DNA of 64,000 nt from Apostichopus japonicus (Eukaryota; Echinodermata; Holothuroidea; Aspidochirotida; Stichopodidae): assembly GCF_037975245.1 (NCBI RefSeq), contig NC_092572.1:12342269-12406268 (forward strand), read 5' to 3'. Under the pieces are notes generated by a model that ran no database searches, had not been told where the DNA came from, and saw only the letters and a list, made by a program, of their open reading frames with translations. Below, in pieces: positions 11,601 through 24,646 of the stretch. Both the position numbers and the translations under genes were made by a program. Each line of letters opens with the position of its first letter. Position 1 is the stretch's first letter.

Positions 11601-12122
11601 TGTAAAATAAGTTGTTGCGGCGCCATATAAGAACTATTTTACCGTCCTAAGCGGCGGCCGTGAAATCAGTTGAATTGAACCCCTTTAAACCTAACAAGTA
11701 CATCTAAATTATATTATCAATATTGTAAAAAAATTGTACACTATTTGCCATACCCCAGGTTTTTTTAAGGCATGAAAATGTATACCGGTACTATTTTTTC
11801 TCAAATCGGTACATTGCAGAAAGGAGTGAGAAAATAGCATTGCCAATGGCAAGCTTATTTTTGAAAGTAAATGTTATTTAGGGCCTATTCTTAATATCAT
11901 ACTATTGTCAAAGCGAAAAGGAAACAGAAACAAATATATAACAAACAATTCTACAAGCTGCTACAATACTAAACAAAAGAACAAACCAAAAAACAAAACA
12001 AAAGAAGATCATATAAATTCAATATACCATTGTACCCTTACAAGAGAAACAATTAAAAAATAATTAAGTTGAGAACTTTACGTATAGAGTTAAAAGTGTA
12101 AGATAAATTTGATTTGACTTAC
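8675..12122. other. proposed 5'-UTR intron of the secreted-peptide gene; no other gene seen
   Basis: AT-rich with no supported exon. It includes G/A-rich tracts at 8835-8905, an almost pure A/T block at about 9640-9745 (TATTTATATAA words), a G-run followed by a C-run at 9950-10012, and loosely repeated TATATAGCTAT-like words between 10950 and 11600. Confidence 0.4.
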
Positions 12123-12195
12123 GTTTGTAACTTGGGCTAATAGCCGATAGTAAGAGATGGAGACAAGGAAGTTGCGAAGGATGAGCAGGTAATGA
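12123..12195 (-). other. possible noncoding first exon of the secreted-peptide gene
   Basis: On the minus strand a pyrimidine-rich segment about 25-30 bases downstream of a TATA box ends at the donor CAAAC/GTAAGT (exon end 12123). It contains no ATG in a useful context. The next good minus-strand acceptor in a gene context is at 8675, which would give a 3.4-kb 5'-UTR intron. The link is inferred from strand, order and splice signals. Confidence 0.4.
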
Positions 12196-12217
12196 TGAAA
12201 AGAAGCAGAATTCTCGA

Positions 12218-12225
12218 TATTTATA
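12218..12225 (-). promoter_or_regulatory. TATA box TATAAATA
   Basis: The minus-strand sequence TTTTGTATAAATATCGAG matches a strong TATA box. It lies about 25-30 bp upstream of the proposed first exon (12195) of the secreted-peptide gene. The position is right for a TATA-driven promoter, as is common for strongly expressed small secreted peptides. A GA repeat (12283-12295) sits just upstream. Confidence 0.45.
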
Positions 12226-12835
12226 CAAAAAGATGGTCTATCTGGATTATTAAGAGGTAGACGAATAACAAAAGAAAGAATAGAGAGAGAGAGAGCCAAA
12301 CAAAAACGGCAGATGGCAGCTTATTTCTTTTTCCGGTCACTCGACTGTTTTCTGACGTCATTCAAAGCAAACGAATCAAAACATTGAAACCGCTAAAAGA
12401 CATGCGCCGAGAGGTTCGTCTGCCAATTTCGCACCATTTTTAGTCTCTTTCATTATTTTTTCATTATTATAATATTTTTTTGTCGTTTTAAAGGTCAATC
12501 GATCACACGTAATGATATTTTTATATCTTGATAGATTAAAAAAAATATTAAAAAAAAGACTGATAAAAGAAGAAATTTCGACCTTTTCGTTATACTGTCC
12601 ATATTTCGATGAGGTTTTTTTATAAATTTTTTTCGTGAAAAATACAAGTAATAACTTAGCAGAATCTCAAGTGAATATAGACGTATCATGAAAGCTTTCT
12701 GTATCGAGTAGTTCCATCTCATATGTACCAATTATTATAGGAGAAAGGATGTATTGACAGTTGAATAATTTGAATTGGGAGAACTGATGTTATTACCCGA
12801 GTCATTAGGTTTAATGTCAGGAAAGATGTATAGGT
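12226..12835. other. intergenic, no gene seen
   Basis: Sequence upstream of the TATA box of the secreted-peptide gene. Apart from the short GA run near 12290 and an AT-rich part (12430-12620), I see no feature. Open frames on the minus strand are short and lack splice or motif support. Confidence 0.35.
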
Positions 12836-13130
12836 TTGACGTCAATAAATTTGACAAATGAACACCACACCCACGTTTCCCCCTACCCCCTCTCCGCGTA
12901 TGTGCCCAACACCTCTGGCTACCCTGCAGTTGAACATTTTTATGTAACCTGGCGTGTTCCATATGCACAAAAGCAAAATAACGTATATTTCGACACGACA
13001 GTCGCCTACCCCCCTCCCGCCACACATGGGTACCCCCATGGGGTCCCACCCATAGTGGATACCTTACTAAACGATTTTTGTGTGTAACCTGGCGTGGTCA
13101 ATTTGTGCAAACTTAGTAATAACGTAGAAA
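12836..13130. repeat. diverged two-copy tandem repeat, about 140 bp
   Basis: The block with GTAACCTGGCGTG, a CATATGCACAAAAGCAAAATAACG-like part and a CCCCCTCCC-rich part occurs at about 12940-12985 and again at about 13080-13125. The second copy has GTGTGTAACCTGGCGTGGTC. C-rich segments (CCCCTACCCCC) accompany each copy. Overlapping frames on both strands here are by-products. Confidence 0.6.
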
Positions 13131-13195
13131 ACAAGTTACAGCTGAAAAGAGTAACATAACATTTTGTATAATGAAATACAAAAATGCAATAATGC

Positions 13196-13387
13196 AACAC
13201 TCCAGCTAGAGCATTACGGTCACAAAGTAATCTTTCTCTAGTCATTCCTCGTACTAACAAAGTCACATATGGAGATTGTTCGTTCAGTGCAGCAGGTCCT
13301 AAACTCTGGAATTCTCTTCCTCATCACTTGAGAAATATCACATCTATTGACACTTTTAAGAAGCATTTGAAAATTAATCTTTTTTAG
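13196..13387 (+). pseudogene. C-terminal remnant of a L2/CR1-like LINE reverse transcriptase ORF
   Basis: 63 codons and a TAG stop. The peptide has the typical end of LINE ORF2: VIPRTNKVTYGDCSFSAAGP, then KLWNSLPHHLRN and DTFKKHLKINLF before the stop. This is the PRT...YG.RSFS.A.P.LWNSLP..(I/L)R....FK..LK..LF signature of L2/CR1/Jockey-group elements. The catalytic part is missing, so the copy is 5'-truncated and inactive. Confidence 0.85.
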
Positions 13388-13985
13388 GTTTGAGTATGGG
13401 CATTAATCTTATTCGTTGTTTTATTCACATTACTGTGCCTATTTTTATGTATATTTATATTTTTATGTTCTTTATTGTGGTTTATAACCCTGTCTTATAT
13501 AATTTTTCACTTTTATTGCTGTTGTTATTACTTTTAGGTTTTCTTAAGTTTGGTAATGTTATATTCCAGGTATTGGTTCTTTTGTACAGTGCTCTTGAGT
13601 ATGTTTTATTTCTGTGGTTTGTCCATGGTTTTATATATTTTCCCGGCTCTTGCGATTATTTATATTTTCAGATTTTAATTTCCCAGGTTTTTATATAACA
13701 TTTTTTTAAATTTTTCTCTTTAATATCATATTTTCTTATTTGCTTTATTTTATATTCACTTTCTGATTTGTAAATTGTTTTCTTGCTATATATTTGTTTT
13801 ACTGTTTATCATGTAATTATTATATTCTTTTATCCACTATTTTTATTAACTTAATTTAACTTGATTTTTTTTAAATTCTTTCTTAATATTGTTCTATTCT
13901 TCATCATGTAAAGCGCATATGAATATATATATATATTTTATAGTATTTGCGCTATATAAGGAACCATGATCATAATAATTTCATG
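13388..13985 (+). mobile_element. 3' tail of the truncated LINE
   Basis: T-rich untranslated tail after the ORF stop. It ends in AAAGCGCATATGAATATATA, then TTTGCGCTATATAAGGAACC and ATAATAAT. The GCGCTATATAA word near the end followed by short ATAAT repeats is typical of L2-like 3' ends in marine invertebrates. A plain TTATT-type microsatellite end is missing, so the exact border is approximate. Confidence 0.7.
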
Positions 13986-14875
13986 ATAACAGCACTTTAG
14001 TATTTGGTATTTATTATATAATGTTATGGCTGGTTGGTAAAATGACTGATGCATTTTGCTCTAAATTCCTGATTTGATCTGTTATCGTGATATTATGCTT
14101 CGGTAAGTATGAAATGTCACTTGTCTATGACGTCACAATTCCAAATCGGTTGGAAAACTTACCTAAAATAAAATCAAACTCTACAATTGTGAATTCGTCG
14201 CACTTGAATTGATGAGAAAAATGGTAACGCTAGAAATTGTTGCCTATATAAAAGACACAGGTGGGCAGTTTGTGGTCCTAGCGGAAGGGGTCATCTTAAG
14301 CTCTTATTAATGTATCCCACTGGACTGGAACATCGTAGCAATATTTTCTTTTCATCCATAAATCAACTAATAGAATGACTTTAAACTAGAATTACTTTAA
14401 CTAAATGACTAAAACATGGAATATATATATTTAATTTAAGGGAAATTAAAGAAAATTTTATCAAAAGTGGCAGACAACACGCAAGTACAAATGTCTCTCC
14501 CCCCCCCCCTCCAATGTTATGTGATATTCCTTTTGTTTTCATGTGCGTAGGAACTTCCGCAAACGTTGCGGCACACCCACTCCCATCAAAGGTCTCTGGG
14601 TCCACCATCGACCGAATCCTTCAAAAATTTGAATATTTATTAAAATTTTGACCTTTTTGGGGCATTTTTTCCAAGCTGATTTGGCTGAAAGCGCTTTTGA
14701 TGATCTAGCAACCCTGGTTAATAAGGGCAGTTTTAACTATGATTTATGCAATTAAAAAAATTTCTATACATGTGATTGTTTCTATAGTATGAACATTGTA
14801 TATGCGTCGAAACTTTCTTTACAGGCTATTAATGCTTTAATTACCATTAATTGCCCTTTGTTAAACTTCATTCAG
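13986..14875. other. intergenic, no gene seen
   Basis: Nothing convincing. It includes a C-run at 14500-14512 and AT-rich sequence. A minus-strand frame at 14381-14608 has no support. Confidence 0.35.
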
Positions 14876-15640
14876 TGGCGTATCTATAGAACAGTTGGCA
14901 CCCGGGACGGATCCTGCTTTTAACACCCAGTGTAGGGGATGCCGTCCTGTGTGAGGGATTCAAGGGAAGTAAGATGTCCCCTCCCTTTTCAGAAATTTAT
15001 GTTTATGTAAGGTGGCTTAGATGCAAAGTTTTGAACTGATTATATGTTCTTATTGTTTAGTGATTGATTCTTAATTTTTCCTACTGTGTGTTCAAAATAT
15101 TCATTCTGGGGGAGGGTGATGTGGCATAGCACCCCCTGAATGGTCCCGCGGTGGACCGAAACCATTCCACCCCAACCCCGTCCCAATATAAAGGAATCGT
15201 TTTAGTTTGACCAAGTCCAACTTCTATAGTAATACTCAATAAGCACCCTCATGATTATAAGTCTCAGTTAGACGTGGGGAGGGGAGGGGAGGGGGAGGGG
15301 TTGGGGAAAAAAAGACGCCGAGTAGCAGTGGTACATGCGATGATGGCTTGAGGGGGAAAACAACAAAATCTTTGCCGAAAATGATGGATCATCTATTCCA
15401 GTGTTTGAATGTTTGTCAACAAAACGGATATTTCAAGTAGACTTTTGTTTAAATGTCTCAGAAAAAAAATGCCATTTTCAAGATTACAGAAGGACATTTT
15501 TTTTAAATTTAGTTTTAAAGCAGGGGATGAATTCCTTTACATTATCAACAATCAGCACTTTTTTTGAAACATTTTGGGTGGATTATTCCTTTTTTTGTGT
15601 TAAATGTGGGGGTGGAGGAGGGGTGGGGGACCTATAGTCT
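14876..15640. mobile_element. possible hAT-like element, left end only
   Basis: CAGTGGCGTATCTATAGAAC followed by GGCACCCGGG resembles the left ends of the hAT-type elements at 17384 and 24647. G-rich tracts (15105-15120, 15276-15305, 15607-15628) also resemble their interiors. I found no matching right end or duplication, so the extent is a guess. Confidence 0.3.
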
Positions 15641-16089
15641 ACGAAGACGGAGCAAGTACAACCACTTGTTAATTTCTGTGTCATAGTAAGATCTGGTCTA
15701 TATAAATATCTCCAAATTAATAAATGAATATAATTTCAGAGTCAATGATATCCTTGAAGGTATGAATGAGTAACAGCTATGAAGTCATCAAAATCACTCA
15801 ACCAAAAAAGTATAATCCCCCCCCCAACAAAAAATGTTTAAACAATAGAGAAATAAAAAAAAGGGCGCTGATTGTAGCGTGCCCTTGATCTATAGCTGCC
15901 ACGGAAGTACTTCACATGTGAAGAGTTGGAATTATTAAGAAACGCCCTCAAGAAGTGCAACTGTTGAGGATGGTTATCACATGCGATTAAAGTAGATCCT
16001 CTTTATGTGAAAATTAATCATTTTATTAGGATAATTAGCATATAATATCGAGTATGTAATTAAGTTTTTCCCACCTAGGCCATGTGCCA

Positions 16090-16153
16090 GAACAACGTTA
16101 TGTACATATCTATATATATAATATGTATAATATATATATATATATATGTATAA

Positions 16154-16197
<44 letters not shown>

Positions 16198-16202
16198 TAT
16201 AC
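16090..16202. repeat. (TA)n / TATATG microsatellite
   Basis: Alternating TA with occasional G and C from about 16108 to 16202. It reads open as Tyr-Ile repeats on both strands, which is not evidence of coding. Confidence 0.9.
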
Positions 16203-16639
16203 ACACCGTACTTCCTTGACCAAAAACAACGGGACATATGACATGATCGGAAAACAAAAGATACAAATTGTGGGTACATGTTGTTCATAATTATGTGGAA
16301 GTCAGTATGAGATATATATATAGAAGTTTCTCAGACCATATCAATGATTTCGTGTCTTTCCTTGCTATAGTTGGGTTCTGATAGCCTTCCTTCGTAGCCA
16401 TGCACGTAAAATTTGCTCGTGTGTCACACTTCACCGGCCTATGCATGAAATTATTTATATGTAAGAATCGATTTACATAATGGTGAGCTTTGACTCCAAT
16501 ACTGAGAAAGAGGGTTTCGAAGGGGGGGGGGGGGAAGAAGTTTGTTGCAATTGAAAGACTGTTGCAATCAAGAACGCACAAAGGTAAAAAGCTAAATGTA
16601 TATATACAGAAGCTTTAGATGAGGTGGTTGGAATAATGA

Positions 16640-17050
16640 TGTGACATGCAACACCTAGTCGAAAATTCAACCACCCCCCTCTACCCTCCTCCCCCTTCAC
16701 ATCCCCGTCCCCACAGTACCACACAAATAAATATCAAACCACATACCTACCGGCAGCAATGAACTATTTGTAATAGTTAAGTAGGGACTGACTGAAAATG
16801 CGACTTTCAAACAATGTCACCCTCTGCCAACAATGCCCCTTTCTCACCCACCACCTTACTCCCCCCAGTCGTCCCCACAGGGTCATATATAAGGAAAAAT
16901 CAAGCCAAATACCGACCGACAGCAAAGAACTAAGAACTATTGTATTCCATAAGAAATATCTAGCTTTAATTTTAAAAGTAAAATAATTTTCAAGAAATAA
17001 TGTCACGTCCCCTCCTACCCACTCTCCTCCCTCCCTCACCCCAGAACAGA
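16640..17050. repeat. diverged tandem duplication, about 180-200 bp
   Basis: A C-rich block (CCACCCCCC...CCCCACAG) followed by AAATATCAAACCACATACC, TACCGGCAGCAA and GAACTATT occurs at about 16668-16775. It is repeated at about 16845-16945 as AAATCAAGCCAAATACCGAC and GACAGCAAAGAACTA. A third C-rich piece at 17005-17040 may be the start of another copy. Confidence 0.6.
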
Positions 17051-17375
17051 TGTTTATTCCTATGTTACACCAGTCTGTATAAACTTCACTGTTTTAAAAC
17101 TCTCGCGTCAGTGACTTCAAAACTTTTTGCATATTGAATTTTGCATTTGACGCGATCGATATTGTGCCTAGACCATGATAAATACACATATCCACACGTT
17201 ATCAGAGAGATAATAAGACACCATATGGTGATGCATACATGACCAGTGGAGCGAGTATTAGAGATGCCGATTAGTTAACTGTCATTTTCTGTTTAAAGTC
17301 TCACAGGTTTGATCTTCTCGTTAGAAAATTGAAAGATTATAAAACCTTTCCAGAATGACTTAAATTATTATACCA
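17051..17375. other. unique sequence, nothing seen
   Basis: No gene, repeat or element was recognised between the duplication and the hAT-type element. Confidence 0.35.
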
Positions 17376-17383
17376 TGTACAGC

Positions 17384-18672
17384 CAGTGGCGTCACCAGAC
17401 TTTTCAGTCTGGGGGGGCACAGGGGGGGCACCAGCATTTGATGGGGGGGCACTTAGGTGGATACGGATCAACGTCCTGGGGAGGGGTCTAAGGGGAGGGG
17501 GTGCCCTCCAGGCGCGGCGGAACGGGAAAATTATTGGGGGGGGGGAGTAATGTGTAGAGACTATCTAAGCGGAGCGCCACCATCGGTTGGCGCGGAGCGT
17601 ACAAGAAAATTTTGGGTTTTTCAAACCCCCAGATGGCCGGAAACGGCACTTCCCGAGTGTTTTATGCTGCGAATACCTAGCCCTAAAATATGGGTCTCAA
17701 GCCTGCAATTTCTCAGATTGCAAGCGCCCAAGCCCCCCCGGTTCCGCCGCCACTGCCCCCCTCCCCTTTGGAAAATTTTCGCATACGGAGGATGGGCTAG
17801 ATGCAAAATGCTGCCACATTTGATGCTAAATTCGATCTGAAGATATCTCCAGAAATTGCTCTTTTTGAGGTAATGATTTTAACAAGGCGCAGAATTTTGC
17901 GGAGGATATGAACCACATGCTGTCGATATTATGCCTAACCCTATCAATAGAAGCTACATTTGTTGAATTAATGTGTGCATGACCCCGAATCCTTTCTTGA
18001 CCTTCTCGTTTTCGCCCATTATCTATTAAGATGTAACAGGTTCCAGCATCGTTATTGGCTCCTATCAGGGATCTCACCATGCAATCCAAAGTTTGATCAC
18101 ACATCGAGTATGGCTCAGTATGCAGGTGTGAACATTCGCCATTTGTTCCTACAAGCATCTGACCTCAAATGACCTCTGCACCCCTTACACAACAGGATTA
18201 ATATATGGGTCCACAAATATAGGCAAGTATGGTGCCTGCGGACCCTCACATTCTCACATTTCGTCAGCTCCTAACCTGTCAACCTCAGACCAAGGCAACA
18301 TATTGCAGTACCCTCCCTTCTCACAGTCATGTAGCTCGCGAAGCGGACTTGTATATCCGCTGGTATGGCGTGAGCACTGACACATTCAATGTAAATATCG
18401 ACACCTGTTGTGATGGCGCGGGTTACGACTTCGATACCCGACGTTCAAGGATAAACTTGTTAATTTTTTCGCAACTCATTTGAAGAAAATACGAATTACT
18501 GTGCTTCTTTGTCCTTATGAAAAACCAACTCAGATGATGGGAGTTGAATATAACAAAATATATATATATTTTTTTACCAACCCAAATCTCAGATGGGGGG
18601 GCACCCGGGGGGGCACTAGGTTTTCCAGGGGGGGCACGTGCCCCCCCTGGCCCCCCCTTGGCGACGCCACTG
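17384..18672. mobile_element. hAT-type non-autonomous element, 1.29 kb
   Basis: It has an 8-bp duplication TGTACAGC at 17376-17383 and 18673-18680. The left end is CAGTGGCGTCACCAGAC and the reverse complement of the right end is CAGTGGCGTCGCCAAGG. G-rich blocks lie inside both ends (GGGGGGGCAC repeats at 17410-17452 and 18594-18655). It carries the 33-bp module GGTGGCGCTCCGCTTAGATA... in reverse at 17560-17592 and a CCTGGGGAGGGGTCTAAGGG block at 17475-17500. No transposase frame was found. Confidence 0.9.
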
Positions 18673-18680
18673 TGTACAGC

Positions 18681-19280
18681 AAGTTACTCTGAAAACCAAT
18701 TAACCGGAAATGGGTTTGATAGTTTTGATTGGTAAAGGGTAGTCACGTGTATCGTCGAAGTTGAAATGGAATGTCTGGAATCCCCAGGATCTTAGTTACG
18801 AGATACATGATTGGTAAATAAAGAAGAAACCAACGAATTTAAGGAGGAAAAAAAAAAGGAACCTGAAAACCGCTGAAGTTTGGCAAGGCAGCCGCTGATA
18901 GAAATAACCATTGAAATATCTTTCTTCATGCTGTTGTGTTGTGCAAGGTTCTTCAAAAAATATGCATTTAATATGAAAACGGTGGTTAACTGGCGGCTCA
19001 ATGCAAGTTATAACAGAGTTGAATAGATCGCAAATCCGTCCCTGTATAATCAATATAGGACCTACCCACCATCGCCCTCCTCACTCCACCCCACTTACCC
19101 CCGCCTCCACCACTGAAGTTCATATATCGATAGCAATTCCAACATTCTTAAGTTTACGTCTTGCTAGGCTTCTGGTAGGGAAGTGATAATCCGGCCAGTG
19201 GGTCGTGGCCCCTCCAATTTGTGCCACCGGCCAATAGTGTGCACAAAACAAGTTGCAGGAAAATAAAACAGCTAGGTAAT
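18681..19280. other. intergenic, no gene seen
   Basis: Unremarkable sequence. A CCACC-rich stretch at 19065-19115 is similar in composition to the C-rich blocks at 16.7-17.0 kb. Confidence 0.35.
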
Positions 19281-19618
19281 GTAAATGTAAATGTTTATGT
19301 ATATATATATATATATATATATTTATATGTATATATAGGCTACATGTATTTATTTATATGTTATAAATGTATATTTATATGTATATGTACATGCATATGT
19401 ATGCAGGTATGTATATATTATATATATACATATACATGTCCATGTATTACATATTTATATAAATTCATATACATAAATGCATATACAAATACATTTGAAT
19501 ATTTATATATATATATATGTGTGTATACGTATTTGTTTATGTTTATATGTTGGCCTATGAGTATATATTGAAGTATATTTGTATGTCATTTGTATACGGA
19601 TATGTTTATGTATATATG

Positions 19619-19652
<34 letters not shown>

Positions 19653-19680
19653 AATATATATATATATAAATATCAAATAG
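19281..19680. repeat. TA/TATG/TATT-rich low-complexity tract
   Basis: Runs of TATATA, TATG, TATT and CATA words, with pure TA stretches at about 19302-19322 and 19620-19670. It gives spurious Tyr/Ile/Cys-rich open frames on both strands. Confidence 0.85.
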
Positions 19681-19689
19681 CACATAACA

Positions 19690-21060
19690 CATACATATTA
19701 TTAAGCATTTCTACATTGAAAACTCTTTGAAATCACAATCTTTCCATTTGTAAACCTATTTGCGTCTATTAAATTGATTGATCACAAATCTTTTTCCTGA
19801 ATACCTATAAGCCCAGTTGCTAAGCATACGGTATATTGACTCGTCTATTTCGTCTTTTTACGTTCCGTCACGCATACTTGGCCCGTAGAGCGAATGCCGT
19901 ATCGCTTTTCGTTATCTGGCTGCTGCCAAACTTTCTTTGAAATGTCATCTAGCGTTAATTAAGAAACAAGAGATCGTAGCTATTAGACCGTTAATAGAAA
20001 AGCAATGAAGAATAACAAAAATAGTTAAACTATAGCCTGATGTACGGATGAGATTGAGGTTAGCTGTTTTAAGGTCACGTTCGCAACATCTATCACACTT
20101 GAATGGATATTTCCGTCTTTAATAATAACATTCAGAAGACTTTTTTGTTGATAGCTACAAGTCAAGAACATACATAGCTTAGCCATGAAGGAGATAAAGA
20201 TGGAAAACTATATGGATATATATAGTTTTTCACATCTGCTTACTATCCCCCTCCCCCCCCCGCCCACATCCCAACCCCAAACCCTACCAATTTATTAGTT
20301 CTATGGAGAAAAAATATACTGTCACCTTTAAGTAAAATAAACATTTAACAAAACTAAAATCTTAACTCGGAATATACGTCAACGCAATATTCATTGCGAA
20401 TGTAGTGTTTTAAAATAGATTCATTTAATAACTGTAGAGGTAATTACATCATTTTTTATGTGAAAAAAGTAGGGATTATAGAAACATTTAATTTCCTTCT
20501 TCATTTTTGTTATGTTGGGTAGAACAAGTAGTTATTGTATCGTCTACCAACTGCGGAAGACAATAACTTTGGATTATCAATAATATTGTCTTTTACTATT
20601 TAATGAGAAATTAAGTACATTCACAGGCGCCGACGTTGTTGGGGGAGACTTCTCTGCCTGTTATAGCCACGCCGTCTTCACTGGTCACATCGATACATCG
20701 ATATATGTCAAAACTGTGTTAAAACACATATCGTTGATATTATTTTATTATATAAAATATCATATTAGTACGTTAAAATTACAAATTTGCGTATAGATGT
20801 CTATGAGCGAGTGAACAAAAAATAAGTCGGCGCCGGCTTCGACGGTCCGCACTGGTTGACAGATGTTCAATACGACGCCATTTTTTCCTTGGAACTAATG
20901 AGGGCCGAAATTAAAAAATATATCGCCATTTATGGTTCTTATGCAAGATTATATTTTTACATAATCCTGGTAACTAGGAGGATCGACTGTGTTAGAAATA
21001 TTTACTAAAAAGAATAAGATGTTCTTTAAAGTTAAGAATTCTTATTACGCGCTTGTGTGA
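19690..21060. other. intergenic, no gene supported
   Basis: No exon was supported. A C-rich run lies at 20248-20272. Two GC-richer islands at about 20625-20690 and 20825-20885 share GGCGCCG words; they could be ends of an element or a promoter, but I found no duplication or terminal repeat. Confidence 0.35.
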
Positions 21061-21061
21061 C

Positions 21062-21139
21062 GTATGCTTACTGCGCATGTGCGTGACATATGCTTAATGC
21101 GCATGTGCGTGACATATGCTTAATGCGCATGTGCGTGAC
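21062..21139. repeat. three tandem 26-bp units with NRF1-like sites
   Basis: Each unit reads ATGCTTAATGCGCATGTGCG followed by TGACAT (the first has CTTACTG). TGCGCATGTGCG occurs at 21072-21083, 21098-21109 and 21124-21135, exactly 26 bp apart. It differs by one base from the palindromic NRF1 consensus TGCGCATGCGCA over its first ten bases. Units are nearly identical. Confidence 0.85.
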
Positions 21140-23020
<1,881 letters not shown>

Positions 23021-23126
23021 AAATGGTCTACCAAGCACAAATCTCGCTATTAAAGAAATTGAAAACACCACAGAGTTTAACTTATACATCTATTTACGAG
23101 TATTAATATAAAAAAAGAACGATAAT

Positions 23127-23155
23127 GTTTCGAAAGAAGCGACTTTCATCATCAG
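23127..23155 (-). ncRNA. hammerhead ribozyme-like motif
   Basis: The minus strand reads CTGATGA, T, a 5-bp hairpin stem GAAAG/CTTTC around TCGCTT, then GAAAC. This is the order of a hammerhead core (CUGAUGA, stem II, GAAA). One extra U sits at the base of stem II, and stems I and III with the cleavage site are not convincing. The place, about 70 bases after the ORF stop, is where Penelope-like elements carry type I hammerheads. Likely a relic. Confidence 0.35.
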
Positions 23156-23226
23156 TTTACAGACGCAAAATGAACAAGTAATAGCAGACAAATGTACACT
23201 AGCAGTAACACAAAAGGAAAAGTAGA

Positions 23227-23567
23227 TTAACTCAACAAAGGTAACACTGGACAGTCAAGCTGTTTGTTGAGATTAGGTTTATCCCAATTGATATGTAGAC
23301 TTTCTTTGATCCTAAGCTGAAGTTTAGTGGGAACGGAGTCGATAATTTTGAATGAGTTGTTGTCACATATAGCCGATTACAGTTGGGAAATTTAACTAAG
23401 TGTTTGTAAATATGTGAATTCTTATCGGTTTTTAGATGCTCAGAAATCCGTGTAGAAAGGTGCCTATGGGTTTCGGAATCCCCTATATAACAAGCATTAC
23501 AGCTTGATCCTGAGTGCAATAATCGATACAAATGTTGTGAAATCGTATTTACAAAACAAGGTGTCAC
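23227..23567 (-). pseudogene. GIY-YIG endonuclease domain of a Penelope-like element, frameshifted
   Basis: The minus-strand frame contains SSCNACYIG, then HRHLSTRISEHLKTDKNSHI and YKHL, the standard GIY-YIG region of Penelope-like proteins (CNACYIGETSRHLSTR...SHIYKHL). A reading-frame change is needed near 23375-23390. The continuation in the other frame reads NNSFKIIDSVPTKLQLRIKE and then SLHINWDKPNLNKQLDCPV before a TAA at 23227-23229. This is the usual C-terminal K-E-x-L-x-I-x-x-x-K-P-x-L-N-x-Q end. Extra residues inside the YIG-E-T segment also suggest damage. Not functional as read. Confidence 0.8.
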
Positions 23568-23615
23568 TGGAAAATATCATTGACCCGGTTTCTCCAATAC
23601 TAGATTTTACAAGCT

Positions 23616-23701
23616 CAGAACAAAGATAGACAGGTGATCAAATTGCATTGTACAGACATTGTTGTTAAATTAGTTTTGATCAACTGTCTATCTTTGTTCT
23701 G
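23616..23701. repeat. inverted repeat with a 27-bp stem
   Basis: CAGAACAAAGATAGACAGGT (from 23616) continues to GATCAAA and pairs with TTTTGATCAACTGTCTATCT (from 23674) ending TTGTTCTG. One mismatch in about 27 bp, loop about 31 bases. It lies within the Penelope-like remnant, upstream of the coding remnant on the minus strand. Confidence 0.85.
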
Positions 23702-23800
23702 GACATGACCAGAGAAATTACCAATGTACGGGGAAAATAGATGTATAAGTTAAACTCTGTGGTGTTTTCAATTTTACATATATATATATATATATATACA

Positions 23801-24638
23801 TACCAGCAGGAGTTACATTGTGGGGTGAATCATTTCAGTACATGGGTACCATATGTATACCAGAAAAATTCTGTACAGTGATACCATGTGGGAATATTTA
23901 AGTATGTACCATGTGGGACTATTGACATGCCTCCCTGTGGGGTTGAAATATAACTGCACTGTGGGTATAGAAATGTATATGTGCACAGTGGGAATATTAA
24001 ATAAGATTGTACAGTACTACTCTCTAAGTAGAAATGCTGGTAACTGTGTTGTGGGATCAGTGGTTTACTAATAAACTAGTGAGTGAATTTGAGCATAATG
24101 CCTGATCTGCAGGGGTTGTGCACTTGTAGATCAATAACGTGAAATAAAGCTAATAGGAGAGGAACAAAATTGTAAAGTTACCTTTAGCTGCTAATACTCA
24201 AAAAGTAGAAATTCACAAGAAAGAAAAAACAATGGCATTTTCAATACTTCCAGGTTTATTTGATGACTCTTATCTATTACATTGCATCAGAATATGAGCA
24301 TGCATACATATGTTGTTGATATATCAAAGTCAGATACTGTAATGGAACTTGCTGGTAATTAAAAAAAAAAAACATGAATTAGCAACAGATTTGTTTTTCC
24401 TTTTCAACAAACTTTAACAAGAACAAGTTTTGATCAGTGAATGAACATGGAAACATATACTAGGGGACAAAACGGTAACAACTCCCTTTCTTAGAAAATA
24501 TTCTCCAAGAACTGAAAATGAAAAACAAATTAGATGTTTTCAAGTGCATGTTTTGTTGATGTCTTCTAGCTGTAGTCAGTCTAATTTTATGTAGACATCA
24601 TAATACACTAATAACATCTTGAAGCTTCCATGTGATGG
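23801..24638. other. intergenic; loosely repeated CATGTGGGA words
   Basis: Between 23810 and 24060 the words GTACCATGTGGGA, ACTGTGGG and CAGTGGGAATATT recur irregularly. This looks like a degenerate short tandem repeat. No gene is seen from 24060 to 24638. Confidence 0.35.
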
Positions 24639-24646
24639 ATTACTGC

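Noticed and set aside
12735-13266. Overlapping open frames on both strands at 12.7-13.3 kb
   Set aside because: They cross a diverged tandem repeat and the start of a LINE fragment. There are no motifs or consistent splice sites.
16075-16290. Tyr/Ile-rich frames at 16.1, 19.3, 19.6 and 22.9 kb
   Set aside because: They are translations of (TA)n and TATG microsatellites.
17457-17840. 127-codon open frame at 17.5 kb
   Set aside because: It lies within a hAT-type element and is made of G/C-rich repeat sequence. Two other overlapping frames are equally open.
20625-20885. Inverted ends of a transposon at the two GGCGCCG islands
   Set aside because: The similarity is limited to a few bases and no target duplication is visible.
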